From contig CAJFCV020000006.1 of the NCBI GenBank assembly GCA_904066235.2, positions 5,146,001 to 5,210,000 of the forward strand: 64,000 nt of DNA, read 5' to 3'. The notes under the pieces are model-generated. The model made no database searches and was not told where the DNA came from. It saw only the letters and a list, made by a program, of their open reading frames with translations. This document shows positions 13,500 through 27,300 of this stretch, piece after piece. The stretch comes from Bursaphelenchus xylophilus (Eukaryota; Nematoda; Chromadorea; Rhabditida; Aphelenchoididae). Numbering within the stretch: the stretch's first letter is position 1; the number at the start of each line of letters is the position of its first letter. The translations under genes were made by a program, and so were the position numbers.

Positions 13500-16400
13500 C
13501 AATCGGCCAAAATTATATTTCATAGTTTGCTAACGTCAAAGAATTAACAGATCTTTGCGGACGAGAGACTATTGAAAACGAGGAGATGCGGTCAGAATCA
13601 AATAAAAGATTTTACACCGAAAATAGAAAAAACATTACTTACAGTGCAAAAAATTTTAATCCCGGTTATTTCTATCACCTTAAAACTCCGGTTTTTGTAA
13701 AAACTTTTGGTGTCAATTTGAGTAAAGATGTTTCCAAATTACAGCGAGCCTACCTTCATAACTGGGGCACCAATAAATGGTCCGCCCTCCCAAAGTATCT
13801 TGATCTCCCATTCACTTTTCCAACCACTATTTTTATAGGAAATTGTGATTACTTTTCAAACCAATATTCGAGCCAAGATCTCCGATTAGATTCCCCACTT
13901 TTGATCTCCAAATTTGGCCATGTTTTGATTTCATTTTTGAGTCATCCGAAAAAAATTTTTTTTTTTTTGATATTTTATGGAGTAAAAAGTTTTTTTTCGA
14001 AGACGTACCGTAGCCTTGAGCGCATAAATTTAATTCCCGAAAGAGGTCGCGAGGAAAAAGTTTTGGCACTCATCTTCAATGTCAAGAGTAAAGTCGGGGA
14101 CGGATTTTAATTTTCTTCAAATTCGGGATGACAGCAAAGTATACATTTTTTGTGGCGGCTTCTTGTGAGATGAGGGATCCGTCACGTTGAGGAGTTGTTT
14201 TCGAGATTTCCGGGTTCTTGGATTCTGCACGGTGCACAAATTTGATTTGTTTTCGAGGATTTTGAAATATTTTTTACGCGGAATATGCAAATGGGGAGGA
14301 ATTTTTTGATGAAAAAATTTTGCCTTATTTTTTAAAGATTGCGTAAATATGCAAAGATGTGCAAATAAAAAATTGGTTATTTTAAAATGTGTAATTTAAC
14401 CTTTGAAACCGTCAATAACACTATTACATTTACTACTTGGGGCTAAATTCAAACTCCTTTTTTTATCTTTTCCCACCTTTCAAATGCAAATTTTATCGGT
14501 CATTACCTCCATTTTATGGGCTCAATTTCAACCCAGGTCCGTAGTACAAGGTGCGAAAATTCCGACAATTTTCCTTTCCTTGTTTTTTTCCATTTTTATT
14601 ACTTTCTGAGCAAAAAAGTGACCACTACTGACTTGCGAATTTAATTATTTTTATTGCTGTTTTTTGAAGTTTTACTATTTACCCCGAGGCAATCGGCCGT
14701 TTTTTTCGTTCGTCGCGACATTTTCCACCCGAAATTTATTTCTAACCACATTTGAGACGTTTTTTCGGTCTTGCCTTTAGGCATTTTGCATTTTTGTCTT
14801 GATGCCCTTAGGCATCTTGGGTATAAAATAAAAGTGTGTTTTTGGTGGTGATTAATTAAATAGAGCAAGTCCGAAGGCCTCAACGCCTGAGGCAACGACT
14901 TGGCCACGGACTTGGCCAACCGGAGGAAATTGGATTTGCGGGTTCGCGCGACAAACCCACAATAAACGGAGGGCGGATGAGTCCATTTGAGGCCTTTCGC
15001 CGACTCTTCTGAAGCCCCGTTTTCAATTATTTAATTACCGAGAAGGGGAAGACGGTTCCGACGCGGCCGGAGGCATGAAAAGCGGCGAAACGGGTTGACA
15101 CAAACTTTGCGTAATATTCGGGGACAAAAACGGGATTACGAGAATGGGGTTTGGTGAGTGAGGGATATTGCAATTGAAGCAAGGCTTTACATAGTACATT
15201 ATACCCTTTATTTGGTCAGCCCAGAATATAAAAATAGTCTCGACTGTTCGGCCCACGATGTTCTATTTTTTATGGAATAAATCTTTTTATTTTTTCTTTT
15301 CCTTGGATATAATGCGTAAATTCCATTGCTTTTTGTCATTGAAATATTGCTATTGCCATTGCATTATCATATTGGAAAGAACTGCAGAAGAAAGACGATT
15401 TTTTGCGCCTAAATTTTTGATTAAAACAAATAACATCACTGTAAAAATTTTTGCAAATTCCTTTTCTTCACAGCTCAGAAATTTTTTTATGTTACAGTAC
15501 TTCGTTGTAATCAGTAATTACAATTTCACCGGCATGTTTATAAGCTTTTTTCCAATTTCAGACCACTTGATTTGCTTCTATCTATGTATATTTACTATTA
15601 CTTTTTACGCCTTTACTTCCTCATCCATTTGTGTCCTTGACTACAAAAAAAATTTAATTTTGTGGAATGTCGCTCCTTTTATTTTCATTTATTTATTTGG
15701 ACCATCTGTGGCTCTATTTTTATATTTTCTTGGCTCACGTGCTTTGAATCCATTTTGAAAGATTTCTGAGATTCTAAGCCTTTAATTTGAGGAATTATAA
15801 AGATAAAACAGATGCCGCCGGGAATTAGAGATGGCTAAAGCATAGACAATATAATTACAGGTCATGGTGGTTCGAGTTTGGAATCTATATTGTGCTACTG
15901 TAGAAGTGTACTGTGTCACATTTTGATGATATTTGGTACAAATATTGATAAACATTTTTTTATTAATTTTTGAGATTTTTAACTTGTTTCTGGCATTAAT
16001 TAATGAGATTTACCTAAAATTTAATCATGATTCTTTGAGAATAATATAAGGATGTCCTCCGAATTCCCACAACTTCCCGCTTTAGTCACCTCGCATATAT
16101 TATCCTTGATTTTGATCTCTTTTCCCTCAAAAACTTCGCCCTTCTCATTAATCAGGACACAAAGAAATTTTTTCAAAGGCGAAGGTCGCGCCAAACTCTT
16201 TCCCAAAAAGTATTAAAAAGTATTGTCACTCTTTTTATTCGAATTTTGTTTTTTTTTTGTTTTTGAAATTCCCATCGCCTGAGGGGATGTCACTCTTTTT
16301 GAGGGCTAAAACAGATCTGACAAGAGATTCTGAAGGCAAAAAAGAAAGGGAATGGATACTTTGGAGGGATGTTCATGGACTGCTCATGTTCGGATGTTTT

Positions 16401-19400
16401 GATCCGGGGACAGGAAGGAGGGAAGTGTAGTCTCATTTCACATCAGCTGTTTCCTCTGTTTCTGCATGTATCGGGGATTATGAGGACAAAAATATTCGAC
16501 TAATTTGAGCGGTTTTTGAAGGTGATTACGGGCTTCGGAATGTGATGAAATCTTAGCTCAAATTTTTTGGAAATTTTAGAAAATATTTTACCGTGACGTC
16601 GTAGATGGCCTAGAACCGGATTGTCTTTTAATTGAAAGATTTTTATGAGGATGTTTTTTTACGATTTTGATCATTTTGAACTTTTATTTTTTCAAAACAG
16701 TTTTTTTTTTAATTCCAAAAATAGTTATATGATTCTGACACCTGTAAATCTTTACTATGCTATACGTAGTCTTCTGTCATTATGCCAAGAAGTTTGTAGC
16801 TGGTTCGTACCCCAAACTCATAAGGCATTATTTAAGCCCCTTTTGCCCTATCTTTCCTAATAATTTCATCCAATACATCATGTTGTCGTGCTTTGTGTCA
16901 TCTACTCTTAATATTGGACCAAAATTTGTTTGATTTTCCCATTAATCATCTGATAAAATAAATGATCCTTTACACCAGATATCAACAATAATCTCTGCCA
17001 AGTGGTGCCATGCCCTCGGGCATTGTTTGGGGTCGAGTTGGGCCCGATCGATCATTTTATTTCCAGAAAAACTCGAGACAATCCCTGTTAAATCCGGATA
17101 TTATACTGGGCAGGTGTCCCTTGTATCATATCCCGGATTTATTCGAATACGAAAAGAGAGTTTCTCACTCAAAAAACCACTATAAAGCCATAGGATCATC
17201 GCTCTTTCGTTTTTTTGAAACACGGCTGATCCAGAGGGGCTTTGGGCCCTCAGGGCTCGTTTCAAACCAAATTTCACGCCGCAAAAAAAGTTTGGGACCG
17301 GAATTTATGGAGAGACTTTATTTATCATACGTTTGGATTGACGTCTAGAGATTTTGGAGATTCCGGGTGCACTTTACCAATTGGAAGGTTTTCGTGGTGG
17401 GACCCAACAATTATTTCGGATGGTGCTCAAATAGCATGATAGGTATTTACTAGTCTAATATATCTCAAATAGCCCAAAAAATGACTTTTTCAGTTTTCAA
17501 ACAACCCGGATTCTCTCTCTTCAGGTTTTTGTGTCAAGAGAAATCTACAAATTTTTTGCTTACAAATCGCCAAAAAACCTCGATGGCCATTCAATCCATA
17601 AATTCTTGCCTTTGTGAGCACCCTTCGAACCTTTTTCGATTATTTTTCTCCAATTTATTCCTCCGTTTCCCCTTCCCAGTTCAATAAATTCCCCCAATGT
17701 TGACCAAAACCGCCTTTTTATGTAAATTACCCGCCAAATCAAGTCAGAGATGGCTTTGAGCGGTACCCTCTTCTTTTTTCGTTTTTTAAAGACTTTTTGG
17801 ACAAATTCACTTGGCCATATGGCGACTTTAAAAAGCGAGAAATTCAAAGAAAGAGGGGGGATTTGATTTTCGGAAAATAAATTTTAATTTTTTGTTTATT
17901 CCTTTGGAAGGAGGGGAGATCCTTTGGAGCTTAAATTTTGGCTGGTGTTATATCACAAGGAGCATAAAATCGTAATCATTTCTTTGTTTTTCAACATGGA
18001 AATAACTTTGTTACGAATCAAATGGCGGTATTTTACAGTTCACCTCCTTTTTTTATCTTATTCATGAAATCTGGGACTTTCGGATCTACAGGTGCCTATA
18101 TGATGGATCTTTTGGATATAAACGATAGAGAAGCATCTCTTCTCTTGATCCATTCATGTTTATTGGACCTAAAATTGTCTCGGGGGTATCAGGCTCCGGC
18201 CGGAAATTACTTTTATGACATCACTTTTCCGGAGGAAATTTGAAAGTACATTAGGAAAATGATTGCTAAGTTCTTAAATATACAGTACTTGAAATTCAGG
18301 GTATAAAAAATAGTTTAGTTTTTTCATTTTTCTGAAATTTGTATTTTGCTATCTTTTTTCGTTTTTTTCAATTTTTTTTGGCATGAAATCTAATCATGGA
18401 TAAGGTCAGGTGTATGTATGCTCTTGATTTCACAACATTTTTCATGAAACGCTGTCCCCATGCCCTCCATTTCTCACCTGACATCATGCGTTTATAATTA
18501 GATTGATCGCCATCCCATCTCATGCCTGTTTTCGCCCATTTGCCCTCAGGCGTTGATTATCTTTTCATTTTACAAATATTTTTTCTTTTATTTTCACAGA
18601 GGCCAAACATTTTTCATTGTTCTCGGAGACTAATCACGGAAATCAAAAGGGGGAATTTGGGGTCGGGAAGGTGCTTTGAACAGGCTTTTATATTGTTTTA
18701 GGCAAAAATTAGATTAATTTAGGGGATTTTTTGATGATTTCATAGGTTTTGTAGAAATGTAAAATGAATTTCAGGTAAACTAGGGTATTTTGGGTCAATT
18801 CAGAGCCAGTTTCTGAATTTATATTAATTTAGATCGTCTTTAAATTAAGTTAGTGTTTTAAAAAATATTGTTGATATTATTTTGGCACTATTTTAAAAAT
18901 AATTTAGTTACTTTACCATCAAATTTCCACTATAATAGCATACTTGGCCCACCTAAAATGAACTATCTCCCTTACCTTCCCCCCTTTTCTCCCCCAAACT
19001 CGTCGGGAATGCACTGACCTTTGAGCACGTCTCATTTGCCGTGAAATTCATTCCCTTTTTCTGTGCAAATATTAGGAAAAAGAGAAGCCATCCATTTATT
19101 GGCTAAAATAATATTTTTTGATTCCCGATAACACGCTTCAACACATTTCAATGCTAAATCTGCGTCCTTTGATTGATAGGAAAGACAAATCGAACCCTTT
19201 AATTTATTGGATTATTCAAACGAAATAAAAGAAAAATGTTGAGTCATCGAGATTCCTTAGAATTTTATGGATTTGTTGAATTTTTTTGAATTTCAAAGTG
19301 GTTTAGAGCTAAAATAAAACTGCAAAGGAGGCTGTCTTGTTTTTGATAAGATATTTTGGGGTTACTTTGCAAGTAGAGCAATTTTTGACCTCGATTTGAA

Positions 19401-21310
19401 CCCTTGACATAACAAAAAATTATGAAAACCCTCAGGTTTTATTTTTCCATTTGTCTGAAGCACAAGTTTTAGGCGGAACGGAGTCTGTTATTTCCCTATC
19501 TATAAAAAATGCACTATGTTTTTGCCAAAATTGGCTCTACTCTGATAAATATCAGAGTGATAGTATCAAAGATATTCAAAGCTCCCCAATTTTATTCCGT
19601 ATTTTAGTAAAAAACCCCCACTTCAATCCTAACCAACACTCTCTCTTATCTCCAAATATTTTCACCCCGCTTCTGCTGTCAATCTCAATTATTTTCCCGG
19701 CGAAATCTGGGCCCTTCTATTTTTACCCCGCTATGATTTGTAATCCGTTGAAATGTGCGAATGTTGAGAGTTTATGGCCCCCGCGGGAGGTGTGATGTAA
19801 CATGACGCTCTCATTGGTCATCTCCAAGTAGGCGGCTATCTTGGTTCGATCTTGTTTTTTGTTTCGAGATCAAGATGTGGACTCGGATTACAACGGGTTG
19901 ACGCGCGGGTTTGAGTCGGACGGAGAGTATTGTATTATAAAGTATAGTGGGCTGAGAATTGAAGGATGATCGGAAAGGGGGTAGGGGGTGTGATTGTGGA
20001 GTTAGGATGACTTAAAATTGGACTGACGTCATCGATAATATAAGGTTTTAAGAAATTTACGTCACCGTTAAAGTAAAACGGCCTAGTAGGAATAGGCTAG
20101 CCATTGTATGAGTTCATAAGCCGTTTCAACTCAAAATTCGCCAAAATTATGACATGGCCTTTCAAAGGTCTTTAAAAAAGCGAAGACATGAACGAATGTT
20201 ACCCCAACTGTTATTTCCTGCGCTCCAAATAGATTATTCAGACCGAAAATAAATCTGTAGTCGAGTCAGTACTATAAACTCGCGTACTCTTTAAGGAAGC
20301 GGAAAAAGGAAGACGGTTCTTCCGGGCTGAGGTCAAAGAAATGGCCAAATGACCGATAAAGTCTCATTAATTCCGGGAAACCCCGTTTTCTCCGCGACAT
20401 TTCGTACTCCTTACTGGCTAGTCATAACCAGTTCATAAAGGAGTTTGATCAACTTTCTTTTATCAAAATCAAATTATACATATGTATTACCCATGACAGG
20501 CTGATGTCCCAAAGATCAGAACTCATTTGTCTTGGGTCGGGTCGAGCTATTCGGTACTCAGAAAATGTCATAAAAGTTTGTGTGACATGTTTTTGCAGCT
20601 GATATAAGTAGTGCAATTATTGAGAGACGGATCTTTTATGTGTTTCGGGGTCAATTTCCTCATGTTTTCGGACATTTTCTGATGTCCGTTTGATGGCAAA
20701 TAGGGTCAGTGGAGGGACGGGGAAGTCAAATGGGAGACAATAACCGGAAATTACTCGGCAATTTGTTTATTTTTATCAGATTTCAGTCAATGTGGCTAGT
20801 ACAATACAATAATCCGAGATTTTTGGCAATTTTTATTTTGTTGTCGGTTGATTAAATTGAAGCGGTCGGTTCCGGAGGTTCTATTTCGAAAGTTCTACCA
20901 CTATTTTGAGGTACTTTTTAATTTTGAAGCAGTGATTTTACAAGTTACTTTATTCTTGCGCCGTTTTCGAATGTCCCCTGCCCCAAATGCCCCAAAAAAG
21001 TCCGAAAGTCGTAAACTTTGCGTCAAGCTCTTGCCTGAGGCACTGTTTGCCCATCTCGAATACATTGTAGCCCCGATCTTATCCTCGAATACCCTTACAA
21101 GGCCTTTCTTCCCTTCCTTATAACGTCCTTAAAGAGGCGCGCTGCCCTCAGGGCTGGTTCGTGTTTTCGCGGGGGGAGGCGCCCCAAAAAAGCTGTCATT
21201 CAAACCATTTTTTGGTGGTTTATCGCCTCGCCTTTCTTCGTCTTGGTGTCCCCATCTTTTCCATTTTCAGAGAGTGTATGGGCCGTTAATTGCGGCCGAA
21301 AAGAGAGGAG
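13500..21310. other. 7.8-kb gene-poor region upstream of klp-4
   Basis: No gene can be supported here. The longest frame, 15258-15758 (+), is strongly hydrophobic and low in complexity; its last 65 codons look like two or three membrane helices and could be a chemoreceptor remnant, but no family motif is visible. Short frames at 16021-16206 (-), 17010-17348 (+), 18022-18243 (+), 19451-19795 (+) and 20848-21123 (+) have no recognisable homology. Several copies of a short GCCCTNAGGGC-like palindrome occur (14772, 14803, 17011, 17244, 18541, 21032, 21143). The region may hold klp-4 regulatory DNA or unrecognised non-coding genes. Confidence 0.45.
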
Positions 21311-24300
21311 ATGGCCCTGCTTGATCCAGCCACCGACCAGGTCCGGGTCGCGGTCCGGGTCCGCCCCATGAACAAACGAGGTAAGTCGTCATTTGTAATT
21401 CGTTGATTACTGTAACTTCTCCTCAATTTTTCCTAATTGTTAGCTATTTTTTTCAAAAATCAAAAGCTGACTCTCCAAATGGACCCTTAATTTCTGTTCT
21501 GTTGTTTAGCCCAAAATTATGGTCATTCTGACTGTGTCCCGGTATATTATAGATTACTGTAAGAAAAATTTAAAATTTTTCTCAGGTTGTTTGCTAAAAT
21601 ACTGTTCAGATTTAAGCCCTCTAAGGCATAATGTCCATGATTTAACCCAAATTCACTGTTCCTTTGCCCTTTCTACCGTTCTAAACTCGATTTGAAGGCG
21701 TCAAAGACCGCAAGACGTCCGGCTATTTTTTGTTTATTCGATTTGCTTTTGCATTTTTATCTCAAAAACTTCTTTTTTCGATAATTTTGAGGTCAAAACT
21801 CTTATCAAAGGTTTTCGAAATTCACCGAAAGTTGCGTTCAAAGTTTTTAATCCCCCATAAATTTAATGGACTTAGGGCTACTGTTTAAGGAATGTTTGTT
21901 GCCGAGTGGGCGATATTTTGAGTATACTCTCCATGAGTTTTAATTAACGGTCAGCGGAAATTTAATGGGTTCGTAGAGCTCAAAGAGCAATAACTTTTGG
22001 AATTTCAAAGACCTGTAATTAATTAGGCGGTTTCTGAGACAATTTTGTCTATTTGCCCTTAGGGCGTTTTCTTGGAATCGTCCATTTTTTGTTTGAGAAA
22101 GTTGGAGAGATATTTTCATCCCTTTTTTTGGCTTTTTGAATACGAACTAACGCCAAATGAAGTGTTTATTGAAGCCATCAAGATAACAAAAAGGTCACTA
22201 CCGTAATTTAAATCCCATTTCCTTGCAGAGAACGATCTAAATACAAAATGCGTGGTCCAGATGCAAGACAAACAAACCGTTCTGAATGCGCCGAAAGACG
22301 AGTACGATTTTTTGAATTATTATTTTGATTATTACTCATTGTATATACTAATAAAATTCATATTGCAGTAAGCTCCCGAAGACGTTCGCTTTCGACAATT
22401 GCTTCAATTCCGTGGATCCCAGTTCCTCCGAATTCGCCTCTCAAGAAAATGTCTTCGAATCCATTGGAGAAAATGTGGTCGAAAACGCATTCGCCGGCTA
22501 TAACGCCTGTATTTTTGCTTACGGCCAAACAGGATCTGGCAAGAGTTACACGATGATGGGTACCCCAACAGATCCCGGGTTGATCCCTCGATTATGCGAT
22601 CGAATTTTCGAGCAGATCGGAGAGAAAACAGATGAAATGACCAGCTTCAAAGTCGAGGTTTCTTATATGGAGATCTACAACGAGAAAGTTCATGATCTTT
22701 TGGACCCGAAGAACTCATCCAAGAGGCCGTTGAAGGTCCGAGAACATAAAGTGCTGGGACCCACAGTCGATGGATTGTGTGTTCTGGCCGTGGGATCATT
22801 CGAGCAGATCACCCGGTTAATGGATGAAGGAAATAAATGTAGAACTGTGGCTGCAACCAATATGAATGCCGAGAGCTCCAGATCTCATGCTGTATTTACT
22901 CTACAGATCACTCAGACAATCACTGATGTAACGAACTCAGTAAGTGCTATGATTCACAAAACTTATCCAGTACCATACACATACGTCTAATATATTTTGC
23001 CCGTTCAACGATCTTCTTACTGTACCCAATATCCTAAAATGTCACCCCTTTGTCCCCTGCCCATTCGCCGCTCTCCCGACATCCATATCCGTCATCCTTA
23101 TCAAAGCTGTCACTTTATTTCCCATTTCTTTTACGAATCTTTTTTCAGTTCCACGGCGAAAAGGTCTCCAAGATTTCTTTGGTCGATTTGGCCGGAAGTG
23201 AACGTGCGCAGAAGACCGGAGCCATGGGAAAACGCCTGGAGGAAGGCGGGAATATCAACAAATCTCTGACAACATTGGGCATGGTAATCTCCGCGTTGGC
23301 CGAGAAAAACACCCAAAAGAAGGCATTCGTACCGTATCGAGATTCGGTGTTGACCTGGCTTCTGAAGGACAATTTGGGAGGGAATTCGAAGACAGTGATG
23401 ATTGCGACAATCAGTCCATCAGCTGACAATTACGAGGAGACTTTGTCGACGCTAAGATATGCTGATCGAGCCAAGAAAATTGTGAATCATGCTGTTGTGA
23501 ATGAAGATCCCAACGCCAAGATTATCAGAGAGTTGAGAGAAGAGGTCGAGACGTTGAGACTGCAGATCAATCACAATCAAGAACGACAGAATGTAAGTCA
23601 CTATTCCACAATATTACCTTGGATCTTCTGGATGCCTTGAACATCTAATTTGCGTATTGTAGGAAGCCGCCGAGCTCCGAGAACGTCTGGCCGAATCCGA
23701 GCGATTGGTTGAGATGATGAATAAGAGTTGGGAAGAGAGACTTCGAGAGACCGAGGTTCTGCGACAAGAAAGAATGCGAGATTTCGCTGAGATTGGAATT
23801 AGTGTAGCTGATGCTGGCATCAAAGTGGAGAAAGATCGGTTCTATCTAGTCAACCTGAACGCTGATCCATCGCTAAATGAACTGCTTGTCTATTACATCA
23901 ATGTAAGTTATATCTGCAGCATTATAAATGGCTTGCTTTAGCAAAAAGCTGTGATTGGAAGTGCCGAGTCGACAGACTCAGAGCTGAAAGTCGACTTTCT
24001 ATTGCAAGGATTGGGAATAAACCCTCATCATGCAGTCTTGGAGATAATCAATGAGGATGACAAGCCAAAGTTGTACATCGAATTGTTGACCGATAGCTCG
24101 AGGTAAGAGGTCCAGGAAAACAGTTCAAAGAATATAGCCATGTTACTAATCGTTCTGAATTTGACCTAATATTATTCCTTTCAGAGTCTGTGTGAACGGA
24201 GTTCTAATTGAGTACAAGAAGAAGGCTCTGTTACGCAACGGAGATCGCCTTTTGATTGGCCACAATCACTTCTTCCGAGTCAACTGTCCCCGCGACCTCG

Positions 24301-27300
24301 ATGAAAGCAATGCCTCTCAAATGAGCACGTCCATGTGTTCCAACAACGTCGATTATAATCGAGCTTGGATGGAAGCGAACAGTGAAGAGAAGAACCCAAT
24401 TGGCAGTGCCGTAGATCAATATATCGAACACATTGCCATCAAACACGAAGAGGAGAAACAAGCAGCCTTGGAGAAGCAGTATGAGGAATTTGAGCGATAT
24501 CTGCAAGGTTTAGGTCACAGGTAAAGTCAAAGTTTGCCATTAAACCATAAAAACTATCATGGATAACATAAAAATCTGATAATTTAGTCTCCAAACCCCT
24601 TCAACACCCATGACTCCAGCTGTCCCATATCTCCCAACGCCAAGTGCCACTCTTCCCCCGATAATGTTCCCCGGAACGACGAGAACGGACAAAACTCAAT
24701 TCTTGAATTGGGCTAATCGAAGAGAAGAGCTGCTCAAAGAAAGTCTAACACATCTGAAGACAGAGATAGTCAGAGCAAATGCCCTGGTCAGAGAGGCCAA
24801 TATGATTGCAGCAGAATTGTGGGGAGAACGAAGAGGATTGGCACATTATGACGTTACCCTTCAGATACCTGCGGGAAACCTGAGACCGAGCAAAATAAAG
24901 GTGAATATCTGAGAAATTGTCATCCAATTACCTTCAAACCCACAGTTTAAAAAATTACAAAACTACCTTACGTCCCTTTATATCAAAATTTTCGGTAAAA
25001 ATCATCATTCTTTACCCAAAATGAGGTCAAAAAGTCTCATTTTTACTGATTTCAGGCCGGAAACACGGTTTGTGAGCCGGTGATTGTCGTTAAACGCTAC
25101 GGAATGAGTGGCTACCATCTGTGGACCCTAGAACAACTAGAAAATAAACTCGTGGACATGCGAGATATGTACAATGAGAGACGACTTCTCGGATCAGAGG
25201 TTCATGACGCCTGTGAGGCCTCTTGCTCTTCATCCAGTGGAGTTGTCAGTGGAGAAGAGGGCCCCGAAAATGACATCGAGCCCGCTTTTGTCGACTCGCT
25301 TTTCGAAAGTCAGGTAAGGAGACAAGTTCTTCGATTTCTGATCAGTTCACCTAGTGTAAGAAAAAATTTATCCAATTTTAGGAGAAACACTCGCTAATTG
25401 GAGTGGCCAATGTGTTCATGGGAGTTTTATTCCATGACCTCAAGCTGGATTATCCTGTGACCATCATTAGTCAACAAGGAGAAGCTTGTGGGAAACTTTT
25501 GGTCGAAGTTTATAGGATCCCCGAGTCATCGATCGAAGATACCATCGAAAATCAAGTGAACATGAGGATGAGCGACAACCCTAATTCTCTGATTGGTCAA
25601 ACCATCAAATGCAGGGTAAGCAATCCTTAAATTATTGAATAAAACGCCAGTATAACAACTATAATATAAATTATTACCTAAATTTTTAGATTCGGATCAA
25701 GAAAGCTATCAATCTACCTCCCGAGCTCTCCCATTGCGTTTTCTGTCAATACAGCTTCTTCAATGTCAACGAGATGCTCGTTGTAGCGCCAAAAATAATC
25801 GAAGATGCGAAGGGGAGGAATAAAATGTCGAACACCTTCGTTTTCGACTATGAAAAGGTATTCAACACCCCGAAAAAACATCAAACCCTACTACCATAAC
25901 AAAAAACACTATCAGCCTCCGTGACCACGGAGACAATTGCAAAATTCCCCATTACCGAACACACCAAACGGCGTTCCGGATATCAAGTTTACCTTGAAAT
26001 AGGAATAGAATCCTAAAATGCCTCCCTTTTTCCGAGCTTTATGAATTATCACCGGTTCTCGAGAAATGGGTTCCGAAAAAGCGGAGAGGGATTTTTTCTC
26101 TGACTTCTCTGTCAAGAGTAACACTTGACACATATTTGGTCTGTGTCAAGTCTACCTTTTTTGGTCGAAAAGAAAAACTTGACTCATGCTGAAAATGAGT
26201 CAAGTTTTTCTTATATTTTGCTGTAAAAATGTTTTACAAGGTTTACAACAACGTTTTTGCAGTAAACTGACGACTGCCAAATCATGACTGGTCTTATCGG
26301 ATTTTTCATCATTATCACATTTTATTTTGTCCACTGGAATATAACTTTTTGTGCTTTCAGGACTTTAACGTGACGATATCCGAGGAATTCCTGGAGTATG
26401 TTCAGGAAGACGCCCTTTCCATTGAAATCTGGGGCCATCGAACCAGCGGGCTGGATGATGGAGAAGATGCGGCTGATCTGGGGATCTCCGTGACCTCACT
26501 GCCGAATGATACTGCTGCTGTGATGGCGCAGAAACAGAAGAGTCTTCAAGAGCGTTGGTCCGAGGTTACAAGACGAATCGAACTCTTCGTTGACATCAAG
26601 GAGTTGAATGAGAATGGAGAATTTATTTCGGTGGATGTGTTTGACGAAGGGGAAGATCCCACGGGAGGCGTCTATCAACTCAAGCAGGTGAGTAAATCTA
26701 GAGTTTGATTTGTATGGTCTTACAATAAGACCAACAATTCCCTTCGGGCGTTATAATTTCTGTTGGCTGGAATAAATTCATATAATTTTAGGGTCTACAA
26801 CGCCGTCTTTCGGTTCGACTTCGTCAATCCACTGAAAAAGGAGGGCTTCCTCTGGTCTTCTCTGATATTTCGACTGTTGCCGTTGGATCTCTCGTCCTGA
26901 AAGAGCCTTATTGTCAATGTGACGATCGACCTTTGGATTCGTATCAAGAAGAAGGTCTGGATCAAATCCGGGAACAGTGGAGTCGCGCCCTCGATGATCG
27001 ACAGAAGTATCTGAGCGAACAGATCAAGAAGATCGAGGCCCTGGGGACAAACAAGACCCAGGCGGACAGTGAGAGGGAGTCCTCGCTGATCCATCAATGG
27101 ATGTTGCTGACTGAAGAAAGACAGGCAGTCAGTGTCCCTCCGCCCAATTCGAGTATCCCCGGAGCCACTGCCGATTGGATACCCCCTCCGGGCATCGAAC
27201 AGCACGTCCCAGTCGTCTTTCTGAACATCAGTGCGGACGAATTTGATAACGAGGAAGTGGAAAATGAAGGTCCTGGAACAAAAGTGGCCGGTCTGAGTGC

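Noticed and set aside
15258..15758. 166-codon hydrophobic frame, considered as a membrane or chemoreceptor gene
   Set aside because: Strongly T-rich with no family motif, no confident splice partners and no start context. A decayed receptor fragment remains possible.
16021..16206. 61-codon minus-strand frame
   Set aside because: Composition looks somewhat protein-like, but it is too short, has no signal or domain and no flanking splice or poly(A) support.
26170..26212. 18-bp hairpin considered as a microRNA precursor
   Set aside because: Total length of about 43 bases is too short for a normal precursor. It is kept only as part of the CTTGAC hairpin group.
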